A DNA stretch of 6,961 bases, taken from positions 1 through 6,961 of the forward strand of contig CANNLB010000135.1 of NCBI GenBank assembly GCA_947505565.1, in the 5' to 3' direction. Under the pieces are notes generated by a model that searched no databases, was not told where the DNA came from, and saw nothing but the letters and a program-made list of their open reading frames with translations. The stretch's first letter is position 1. Each line of letters opens with the position of its first letter. The position numbers and the translations under genes are program-made. This stretch comes from Acidobacteriota bacterium. GTDB lineage: Bacteria > Acidobacteriota > Terriglobia > Bryobacterales > Bryobacteraceae. Below are positions 1 through 5,798 of this stretch, one piece after another.

Positions 1-1187
1 CGACCGGCGACGAAGTCGAGTTCGCTAAACGCGCCGAGCACCTTCTGCCAGCGGCGCTCGGTTTGCCGCTCTTCGCTGGAGAGCGTTCGCTCGCCGGGCC
101 AACCGGCGGAGCCGAGAAGTTGGAGAAACGTCGCGGCCCAGTCGGAGGGGAATTTCGGTTCGGACGCGACAGAGAGGCCGGCGAGCGCTTCGCCGAGGCG
201 GGGGCAGTCGTCGCCGCGGAGTTCGGCGGCGTTCAGGCGCAGGGTTTTGTCCCGGCGGAGCTTGGCGTCGAGACGGGCCCGGGCTCGGTACTCGCTGACG
301 CCACCGAGCAGAAACGGCGAGAGCAGCAGTTGGCCAATCTCAGACAAGGGCAGGGGGTGACACGCAAGATGGAGCAGACGCAGGGCGGAGTCGATGAGCG
401 GGTAGTCGGTCAACGGTTTGCCGAGCGAGAGGTTGGCGAGATTGCCGCCGAGCGTTTCGCGGAAGATGGCCTCGACGAGGTCGCGACGGCCGGCTAGATC
501 CTGCACGACGATGCCGACCGACCGGGCGCCGCGGGTTTCGACCTGCTGGCGGGCCCAGGCGGCGGCGGCCCGGAGTTCGGCGGTAGCATCCGGATATGCG
601 GCGAGAGTGGCGAGGCCGGGTTGCCGGTTAGGCGAATCGGCGACGAAGTAGGGCCGGTCGCCGCGAGCGAGCAAAGCCACTTGCTGGGGGGTGAGTTCAT
701 CGAAGCCGGTGAGCCAGAGTTCGGCGGAGACAGGGTTGATCGTATCGGCGAGCAAAGCCGAGCAAAGCCAATCCCGCCGGTCGCATTGTTCGGTGAAGTC
801 GGCGGCCCAAGCGGCGAAAGCGGCGGTATCTTCGGTCTCTTCGAAGGCGGGGTGATCGAGCGGGACGCGCCAGGCGCAGAGCAGGGCCCAAGCCTGGGAG
901 GCCATCTTGGCGGTAGCGGGACGATCGAGGAGGACCGCGTCGGGAATGGTCTGCTCCCAGAGGTAGCGTTCGGCGAAATCAGAAAGGAGAAGCTGGGAGG
1001 AGAAGCGATCCTGGTGAGCGTCGTGGAGCCAGTCGTCGTAACTGACGATGAGCGGCGAGGCCCAAGTGCGATGGCCGGCCGCCTGCTGCGCGGCGTCGAA
1101 ATCGGCTCGCCATTTGCGGCACAGACGGCGGTTGGCGGTGACTAGAGTCGCGCCTTGCGCCAATGCGGATAGGACTCGTTCTTTCAT
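1..1187 (-). CDS. AddB-like DNA repair protein (PD-(D/E)XK nuclease family), N-terminal part, cut by the left edge
   Basis: The reverse strand is open from an ATG at 1187 to the left edge, giving 395 codons with no stop. The product resembles the 'probable DNA repair protein' family, which is related to AddB and RecC-type nuclease subunits. Landmarks are VTANRRL (16-22), GFDELTPQ (161-168), RSVGIVVQDL (222-231), LLLSPFL (287-293), LDAKLRR (306-312) and GWPGERTLSSEERQ (362-375). Such proteins work in the cytoplasm on double-strand breaks with a UvrD/RecB-like helicase partner. They are usually some 850-900 residues long with a C-terminal nuclease domain, so well under half is visible and the nuclease motif is outside the window. 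No GxGKT P-loop is seen in the N-terminus, which suggests a non-ATPase helicase-like fold. An in-frame ATG at 1202 would add MESTA. I prefer 1187 because GGAG (1200-1197) sits 9 nt upstream. Family recognition is from memory of motifs. Confidence 0.8.
   Translation of the reverse strand, partial: MKERVLSALAQGATLVTANRRLCRKWRADFDAAQQAAGHRTWASPLIVSYDDWLHDAHQDRFSSQLLLSDFAERYLWEQTIPDAVLLDRPATAKMASQAWALLCAWRVPLDHPAFEETEDTAAFAAWAADFTEQCDRRDWLCSALLADTINPVSAELWLTGFDELTPQQVALLARGDRPYFVADSPNRQPGLATLAAYPDATAELRAAAAWARQQVETRGARSVGIVVQDLAGRRDLVEAIFRETLGGNLANLSLGKPLTDYPLIDSALRLLHLACHPLPLSEIGQLLLSPFLLGGVSEYRARARLDAKLRRDKTLRLNAAELRGDDCPRLGEALAGLSVASEPKFPSDWAATFLQLLGSAGWPGERTLSSEERQTERRWQKVLGAFSELDFVAG
749..769. 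repeat. Short tandem repeat, two copies of a 10-bp unit, inside the AddB-like gene
   Basis: CGAGCAAAGC occurs twice in direct succession (749-758, 759-768) with one extra matching base. A third copy within CGAGCAAAGCCA lies at 668-679. A 10-bp unit is not a multiple of three, so gain or loss of one copy would break the reading frame. The frame is intact here: family motifs are present on both sides. Confidence 0.7.
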
Positions 1188-1217
1188 TGCCGTAGACTCC
1201 ATTGTAGACTGGGGCTC
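1188..1217. promoter_or_regulatory. Divergent intergenic region between the AddB-like and NIPSNAP genes
   Basis: Only 30 bp separate two divergent start codons. It contains two direct copies of GTAGACT (1192-1198 and 1204-1210). On the plus strand TAGACT (1205-1210) fits the TAnnnT pattern of a -10 box and ends exactly 7 nt before the NIPSNAP ATG. On the minus strand TACAAT (1206-1201) matches the -10 consensus at five of six bases and points towards the AddB-like gene. I see no convincing -35 box for either. Promoter identity is inference; the short gap and repeats are seen directly. Confidence 0.35.
1197..1200 (-). promoter_or_regulatory. Ribosome binding site (GGAG) of the AddB-like gene
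   Basis: On the minus strand GGAG lies 9 nt before the ATG at 1187. It decides between that start and the in-frame ATG at 1202, which has no purine-rich site upstream. Confidence 0.5.
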
Positions 1218-1640
1218 ATGCGTACTTTAATTTTGGCCCTCGTGGCCACAGCGGCCCTCAGCTTGGCCCAGACCCCGGCTCCGTCGCCGTCCTTGAAGAA
1301 AGAAGCCACGTGCTACGAGTTGCGGACCTATGTCGCGGCACCCGGCAAGATGGAAGATTTGCATAATCGCTTCCGGAACCACACGATGGCCTTGTTCGCC
1401 AAGCACGGCATTCAAGTCATCGGCTTCTGGGGACCGAGCGATAAAGAGAAGGGCAGCGAGAATACGCTCGTCTATGTCTTGAAGTATCCGAGCCGGGAAG
1501 CGCGCGAGAAGGCATGGAAGGCGTTCGGTGCCGATTCGGTTTGGGTAGCGGCGCGGAAAGCGAGCGAAGTCAACGGCAAGCTAACCGATAAGGTCGAGTC
1601 GGTCATGATGGGCGAAGTGAACTACTTCACGGCGAAGTAA
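1218..1640 (+). CDS. Secreted NIPSNAP-family protein
   Basis: 140 residues. The N-terminus MRTLILALVATAALSLAQ is a typical Sec signal peptide with probable cleavage after SLA-17, leaving Gln at the mature N-terminus. The rest is a single NIPSNAP domain (about 31-138). It begins with the characteristic CYELRTYVAAPGKMEDL (32-48), followed by the HGIQVIGFW segment (63-71), LVYVLKYPS (84-92) and a Trp-rich helix (about 93-112). The fold is a small dimeric alpha/beta barrel, and its biochemical role in bacteria is largely unknown. Export to the periplasm or outside is predicted. It ends 3 bp before the acryloyl-CoA reductase start, so the two are probably co-transcribed, although one is exported and the other cytosolic. 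No strong Shine-Dalgarno precedes the ATG (only CTGGGGCTC). Family call is firm; function is not known. Confidence 0.87.
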   Translation: MRTLILALVATAALSLAQTPAPSPSLKKEATCYELRTYVAAPGKMEDLHNRFRNHTMALFAKHGIQVIGFWGPSDKEKGSENTLVYVLKYPSREAREKAWKAFGADSVWVAARKASEVNGKLTDKVESVMMGEVNYFTAK

Positions 1641-1643
1641 ACC

Positions 1644-2618
1644 ATGGCCAAGTTTCGCGCTTTGCTTTTGTCCGAGACCGGCGGGAAACTGACCGATCTG
1701 GAGACAACCGACCTGCCCCCGGGGGAGATCCTGGTGGAGGTGAAGTACTCCAGCCTGAACTACAAAGACGCGATGGCGATCGCCGGGCGGCCGGGGGTCG
1801 TCCGGAAATTTCCGATGGTGCCGGGGATCGACTTGGCCGGAGTGGTGGTGGAGTCGAGCGCGGCGGAGTTCCCGGCGGGGTCGGAGGTGGCAGTGACGGG
1901 CTGTGGGCTCGGCGAGCGGCACTGGGGGGGCTACGCGGGCTTTGCCCGGGTACAGAGCGAGTGGTGCGTTCCCGTGCCGGCGCCGTTCACGATACGGCAG
2001 GCGATGGCGATCGGGACGGCGGGCTTCACGGCAATGCAGTGTGTCGACGCGCTGGAGCGGAACGGGGCGAGGCCGGAAGGCCGGGAGATTGTGGTGACCG
2101 GGGCGGCAGGCGGCGTGGGCAGCGTGGCGATCGCGCTGCTGGCGGCGCGGGGCTTTCGGGTGGTGGCGTCGACGGGACGGCCGGCGCTGACGGAATATCT
2201 GAAGGGGCTCGGGGCGACCGAAGTGATCGACCGTGCGGTGTTGAGCGCGGAGTCTACCAAGCCGATGGAGAAGGAGCGCTGGGGTGGGGCGGTGGATACG
2301 GTGGGCGGGACGACGCTGGCGGCTTTACTCCGACAGATGTCTTCGAACGGCTCGGTGGCGGCTTGTGGGTTGGTTGGCGGGACGGACTTGGCGACGACGG
2401 TGCTGCCGTTTATTTTGCGCGGCGTGAATTTGCTGGGGATCAATTCGGTAGAGGTAGCCAACGCAGAGCGACGCCGAATTTGGCAGCGCCTGGCGGAAAC
2501 GCTTCCGGTTCAAAAGCTCGAGGAGATGACGACCGAGATTGATTTGAGCAACGTCGTGTTCAACGCACCGCTGCTGTTGGAGGGTGACGTCCAGGGACGA
2601 ATCGTGGTCGTAGGCTAA
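1644..2618 (+). CDS. acuI: AcuI/YhdH-type acryloyl-CoA reductase (zinc-independent medium-chain dehydrogenase/reductase)
   Basis: 324 residues, the same length as E. coli YhdH. This family uses NADPH to reduce acryloyl-CoA to propionyl-CoA in the cytoplasm. It detoxifies the reactive acryloyl thioester formed in 3-hydroxypropionate, acrylate or DMSP breakdown. The catalytic half (1-120) shows SSLNYKDAMAI (36-46) and PGIDLAG (60-66). The Rossmann half shows VTGAAGGVGSVA (151-162), the STGR turn (176-179) expected to read the NADP 2'-phosphate, DTVGG (218-222), ACGLVGG (240-246) and PFILRGVNLLGINS (255-268). The domain closes with GRIVVV (319-324 region). The zinc ligands of classical alcohol dehydrogenases are absent, as usual in this branch. 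The start follows the NIPSNAP stop by 3 bp with no clear Shine-Dalgarno, so translation may depend on the upstream gene. Other quinone oxidoreductase activity is possible, since older annotations call the family that. Confidence 0.9.
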   Translation: MAKFRALLLSETGGKLTDLETTDLPPGEILVEVKYSSLNYKDAMAIAGRPGVVRKFPMVPGIDLAGVVVESSAAEFPAGSEVAVTGCGLGERHWGGYAGFARVQSEWCVPVPAPFTIRQAMAIGTAGFTAMQCVDALERNGARPEGREIVVTGAAGGVGSVAIALLAARGFRVVASTGRPALTEYLKGLGATEVIDRAVLSAESTKPMEKERWGGAVDTVGGTTLAALLRQMSSNGSVAACGLVGGTDLATTVLPFILRGVNLLGINSVEVANAERRRIWQRLAETLPVQKLEEMTTEIDLSNVVFNAPLLLEGDVQGRIVVVG

Positions 2619-2671
2619 TTGTTACGCAGCGTTAATTCTTTTGTCACCTTCAGTTGATACGCATAGAGTGC
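2619..2671 (+). promoter_or_regulatory. Short intergenic region before the choice-of-anchor I gene
   Basis: 53 bp, AT-richer than its surroundings. It holds a perfect odd palindrome ACGCAGCGT (2624-2632), flanked by a less perfect TTA/TAA extension. TTGTCA (2641-2646) matches the -35 consensus at five of six bases, with TAGAGT (2664-2669) 17 bp downstream. That pair would start transcription just inside the following gene, so it is not a convincing promoter for the ATG at 2672. No terminator with a U-tract is seen, so readthrough from acuI is plausible. Confidence 0.3.
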
Positions 2672-4492
2672 ATGAAAAAAACATTACTCTTTCTAGCGAT
2701 TGCTGGCGCTGGCTTGGCGCAGGATTTCGGGATCAAAAAGATCGGCGGATACTCGACGAATGTGTTCGACCAAGCAGCGGCGGAGATCGCCGCGTTTGAC
2801 GCGGGAACTAAGCGGCTATTCTTCGTAAACGCGCAGGCGAATGTGGTGGAAGCGTTGGATATCTCGAACCCCGCGCAGCCGCGGCAAATTTTCCGGATCT
2901 TCATCTCGCCGCTGTTCGGGGCCGGGGTGAACAGCGTAGCGGTAGCGAATGGAGTTCTGGCGGTAGCGGTGGAAGCGCGGCCGAAGACGGATCCAGGTTC
3001 GGTCGTGTTTTATGACATGAACGGAAATTTTTTGAGCGGCGTTAAGGTTGGACCGTTGCCAGACATGGTGACATTCACCCCCGACGGCAAGAAAGTGTTG
3101 ACCGCGGACGAGGGCGAGCCGAGCGACGACTATAAAGTGGACCCGGAAGGTAGCGTCTCGATCATTGACATCAGCATGGGTGTGGCGAACGTGAAGCAGA
3201 GCGACGTGCGGACGGCCGGTTTTAAACAGTTCAACGGAACCCGTCTCGACCCGAGCATCCGGATCTATGGCCCCGGGGCGACCGTGGCGCAGGACATCGA
3301 GCCCGAATTCATCGCGTTTTCGCCTGATTCGAAGACGGCCTGGGTGACACTGCAGGAGGCCAACGCGTTTGGCATTTTGGACGTTGATTCGGCCGCGTTT
3401 ACCCGGCTGGTGGGTTTGGGCTTTAAAGACCACAGCAAGCCGGGCAATGGCTTCGACGCCAGCGATCGGGATACCAAAATCAACATCCAGAATTGGCCGG
3501 TTTTTGGGATGTACCAGCCGGACGCGGTCGTCTCGTTTCAAGCCAAGGGCAAGACGTGGCTGATTACTGCAAACGAGGGCGATTCCCGCGCTTATACGGC
3601 TTACAACGAGGAGGTTCGGGTGAGCACTCTGCGGCTGGACCCGACGAAGTTCCCGACCGGCGATACGCTGAAGCGCCCCGAGAATCTGGGCCGTTTGACG
3701 GTGACGAACGCGACGGGTGATACCGATAAAGACGGCGATTTCGATGAGCTGTACGTGCTCGGCGGCCGGTCGTTCTCGATCTGGGATACCTCGGGTAAGC
3801 TAGTTTATGACAGCGGCGACATTCTGGAGCAGATGGCGGCTAAGCTTTACCCGGCGAACTTTAACGCCAGCAGCACGAACAATACGCTGGAGGATCGGAG
3901 CGACAATAAGGGTCCGGAGCCGGAAGGCATCGCGATTGCCGAGCTGAACGGCAGGATCTATGCGTTCATCGCGCTGGAGCGGATGGGCGGAGCGATGGTG
4001 TTCGACGTGACGGATCCGGAAAAGCCGGTGTATGTGACGGCGATCAACTCGCGGGATTTTGCGGGCAACCCGACGGCCTTCACGGCGGGCGACTTGGGCC
4101 CGGAAGGGATTCTGGCGATCACAGCGGCGCAGAGCCCGAACGGGAAGCCGTTGCTGATCACTTCGAACGAAACCAGCGGCACGATCGCGATCTACGAGAT
4201 GACGCCTCCGGCACCAGCGGTGGTGTTGGAAGCGAAGATCGTGACCCAGGGACGGGATGTATTTGCGCTCGAGACGAGCTTGGACGGCAGCACCTCGACC
4301 GGACCCGGATTGACGTACCAATGGCGTTCGACCGGACCATCGGCAGCCCTGTCCCCCGCGGCGGCAAATACACCGAAGGTGACAGTGCAGTTCGGCCAAG
4401 GTCAGGCAGCGTATACGTTCGAGTTGACCGTGACCGACACGGCGGGCAACAAGAGCGTAACGACGACGACGATCAACTATTACGGGCGGTAG
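2672..4492 (+). CDS. Secreted choice-of-anchor I family beta-propeller protein with PKD-like C-terminal domain
   Basis: 606 residues from ATG 2672; an in-frame TTG at 2654 would put six residues before the signal peptide and is less likely. MKKTLLFLAIAGAGLAQ is a Sec signal with cleavage after GLA-16. The main body (about 18-520) is a repeated-blade, propeller-like region with the family's landmarks: LTADEGEPSDDY (143-154), ANEGDSRAY (300-308), LGGRSFSIWD (363-372), GPEPEGIAIAE (414-424), GDLGPEGI (473-480) and an ITSNETSGTIAIYEM strand. DTDKDGDFDE (350-359) has the DxDxDGxxD spacing of a calcium-binding loop. Residues about 528-606 look like a PKD/Ig-like module: LDGSTSTG, LTYQW, then YTFELTVTDTAGN. 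Family members usually carry a C-terminal anchor or sorting tag, but here the protein ends in NYYGR with no LPXTG, PEP-CTERM or transmembrane tail. It is probably secreted or surface-held. A phosphatase or phytase-like role is sometimes suggested for related proteins; I cannot support a specific reaction. Confidence 0.85.
   Translation: MKKTLLFLAIAGAGLAQDFGIKKIGGYSTNVFDQAAAEIAAFDAGTKRLFFVNAQANVVEALDISNPAQPRQIFRIFISPLFGAGVNSVAVANGVLAVAVEARPKTDPGSVVFYDMNGNFLSGVKVGPLPDMVTFTPDGKKVLTADEGEPSDDYKVDPEGSVSIIDISMGVANVKQSDVRTAGFKQFNGTRLDPSIRIYGPGATVAQDIEPEFIAFSPDSKTAWVTLQEANAFGILDVDSAAFTRLVGLGFKDHSKPGNGFDASDRDTKINIQNWPVFGMYQPDAVVSFQAKGKTWLITANEGDSRAYTAYNEEVRVSTLRLDPTKFPTGDTLKRPENLGRLTVTNATGDTDKDGDFDELYVLGGRSFSIWDTSGKLVYDSGDILEQMAAKLYPANFNASSTNNTLEDRSDNKGPEPEGIAIAELNGRIYAFIALERMGGAMVFDVTDPEKPVYVTAINSRDFAGNPTAFTAGDLGPEGILAITAAQSPNGKPLLITSNETSGTIAIYEMTPPAPAVVLEAKIVTQGRDVFALETSLDGSTSTGPGLTYQWRSTGPSAALSPAAANTPKVTVQFGQGQAAYTFELTVTDTAGNKSVTTTTINYYGR
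3719..3748 (+). other. Predicted calcium-binding loop in the choice-of-anchor I protein
   Basis: These codons read DTDKDGDFDE. Asp350, Asp352, Asp354, Gly355 and Asp358 occupy positions 1, 3, 5, 6 and 9 of an EF-hand or thrombospondin-type loop. Binding is inferred from spacing only; no flanking EF helix was verified. Confidence 0.5.
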
Positions 4493-5798
4493 TTTCGGCC
4501 TGTCTCACGTCGACTCGGCTGAGCAGGATGAAGCCGATGACGAAGAAGACCACGAGCGAAAGGATCGCGCTGCGATAGCTCCCCGTAGTCTGTAACGCCA
4601 GAGCAAAGACAAGGGGACCGAGCCAACTGGTCCCCTTGTCGCTTATTTCATAGACGCTGAAGTACTCGGCTTCCTTGCCGACCGGGATCATCAGCGAGAA
4701 GAGTGATCGGCTGAGGGCTTGGCTGCCGCCCATGACCAAGCCGACAATGAAGGACATGATGAAGAACTCTTGATGTGTCTTGACGGCGACGAAGATATAG
4801 CCGAGGGTGAGGGCCCAGATGACGAGGGCGAGGAGGATTGCTTTTTGGGCGCCGAGGCGGGAGGCGATGAAGTTGAAGAGCATGGCCCCGAGGAAGGCGA
4901 CGAACTGGACCATCAGGATGGCCATGGTCAACTTGGACATCGGCATTTTGAGTTCATCGCTGCCGAACTGGCCGGCGAGGGAGATGACGGTTTGGACGGC
5001 GTCGTTATAGATGAGATAGGCGATGAGGTAGAGCATCGTCTGGGGATAGTTCCGCAGATCCTTGACGGTATGAAAGAACTGGCGGAAGCCGACAGAAACG
5101 ATGTTTTCGCCGGGAGGTAATTGCTGGGGGGTGCCGCGGTTACGGAGGCGGGCGAGGGGAATCAGAGTGAAGCCGGCCCACCAGAGACCGGCGGAGGCGA
5201 CGCTAACCCGGACGGCGAAGGCTTCGGTGACGCCGAGGGCTTCGGCATTGGAAAAGAACGCCAGATTGAGAATGAGGAGGAGTCCGCCGCCGAGGTAACC
5301 GAAGCCCCAGCCGCGGGAGCTGACTGAGTCGCGTTCTTCGGGAGTGGCGAGTTCGGAGAGGAAGGAGTTCGAGATGACGTTGGCGGCACCGAAGGCGACG
5401 TTGGCGAAGATGAAGAGGCCACCGCCGAGGAGGTAGCGTTCGCCCTGGACGAAGAACATGGCCATGGTGGCGAAGGCGCCGAGGTAGGCGAAGAGCGCCA
5501 GGAACTGGCGTTTGCTGCGCTTGTAGTCGGCCAAGGCGCCGACGAGGGGGAGGACGAAGACCTGACCGATGACCGAGAGCGAGACGCAGTAGCCCCAGAA
5601 GGCTCGGGGATCAATGTTGAGGCCGAAGGGGTGGATGAAGCCATCGGAGCCGGCGGCATTGCGGGCGATGGAGGTGAGATAGGGTCCAAGGAAGAGGGTG
5701 AGTACGGTGGAGGCGAAGGCGGAGTTCGCCCAGTCGTAGAAGTACCAGCCGACTTGTTCGCGTTTGCGTTCTAGAGGTGTTTGCTGAGAAAGTTCCAT
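4473..5798 (-). CDS. UMF1-family MFS transporter (Atg22-like)
   Basis: 441 residues and about 12 hydrophobic helices, in the inner membrane. The UMF1/Atg22 branch is recognisable from YDWANSAFAS (21-30) at the start of helix 1, GALADYKRSKR (87-97, the MFS loop 2-3 motif), YLIYNDAVQT (261-270) opening the second half, GGSQALSRSLFSLMIP (357-372) and YEISDKGTSWLGP (383-395). Known relatives include fungal vacuolar amino-acid exporters; bacterial substrates are mostly unknown. I chose ATG 5798 because GGAGA (5809-5805) lies 6 nt upstream. The ATG at 5816 adds only MARRPR and lacks a good site. The start overlaps the end of the upstream hydrolase gene by 28 bp, so the two form a likely operon. The stop overlaps the end of the convergent choice-of-anchor gene by 20 bp. 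A perfect inverted repeat lies in the codons for DKGTSWLGPLV. Family call firm, substrate unknown. Confidence 0.9.
   Translation of the reverse strand: MELSQQTPLERKREQVGWYFYDWANSAFASTVLTLFLGPYLTSIARNAAGSDGFIHPFGLNIDPRAFWGYCVSLSVIGQVFVLPLVGALADYKRSKRQFLALFAYLGAFATMAMFFVQGERYLLGGGLFIFANVAFGAANVISNSFLSELATPEERDSVSSRGWGFGYLGGGLLLILNLAFFSNAEALGVTEAFAVRVSVASAGLWWAGFTLIPLARLRNRGTPQQLPPGENIVSVGFRQFFHTVKDLRNYPQTMLYLIAYLIYNDAVQTVISLAGQFGSDELKMPMSKLTMAILMVQFVAFLGAMLFNFIASRLGAQKAILLALVIWALTLGYIFVAVKTHQEFFIMSFIVGLVMGGSQALSRSLFSLMIPVGKEAEYFSVYEISDKGTSWLGPLVFALALQTTGSYRSAILSLVVFFVIGFILLSRVDVRQAETTARNS
4608..4640. repeat. Perfect 12-bp inverted repeat (9-nt loop) inside the transporter gene
   Basis: GACAAGGGGACC (4608-4619) and GGTCCCCTTGTC (4629-4640) are exact reverse complements separated by 9 nt, so either RNA strand can form a strong GC-rich hairpin. 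On the plus strand it lies 116 bp after the choice-of-anchor stop and is followed by GCTTATTTCA, too poor in T for a classical intrinsic terminator. On the minus strand TTTGCTCTGG follows. It could limit antisense readthrough from the convergent gene or pause translation or transcription of the transporter. Structure is seen; function is inference. Confidence 0.85.

Noticed and set aside
749..769. Tandem 10-bp repeat as evidence of a frameshift in the AddB-like gene
   Set aside because: Recognisable family sequence continues in the same frame before and after it, so the gene appears intact here.
63..1145. Plus-strand open frames at 63-497 and 621-1145
   Set aside because: They are antisense to the continuous AddB-like frame, which carries family motifs on both sides of each.
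1716..1725. Perfect palindrome CCCCCGGGGG
   Set aside because: It lies in the acuI codons for Leu-Pro-Pro-Gly-Glu and is expected from Pro/Gly codons in high-GC DNA; no loop for a hairpin.
1961..2542. Overlapping frames of up to 193 codons within acuI on both strands
   Set aside because: Gly/Arg/Asp-rich products typical of shifted GC-rich coding sequence; acuI fills this span with conserved motifs.
2641..2669. TTGTCA with 17-bp spacing to TAGAGT as a promoter
   Set aside because: Transcription would begin a few bases after the ATG at 2672, so it cannot serve the start favoured by the signal peptide.
2816..3541. Minus-strand open frame (241 codons) opposite the choice-of-anchor gene
   Set aside because: Arg/His-rich product without motifs, and the plus strand encodes recognised family signatures over the whole span.
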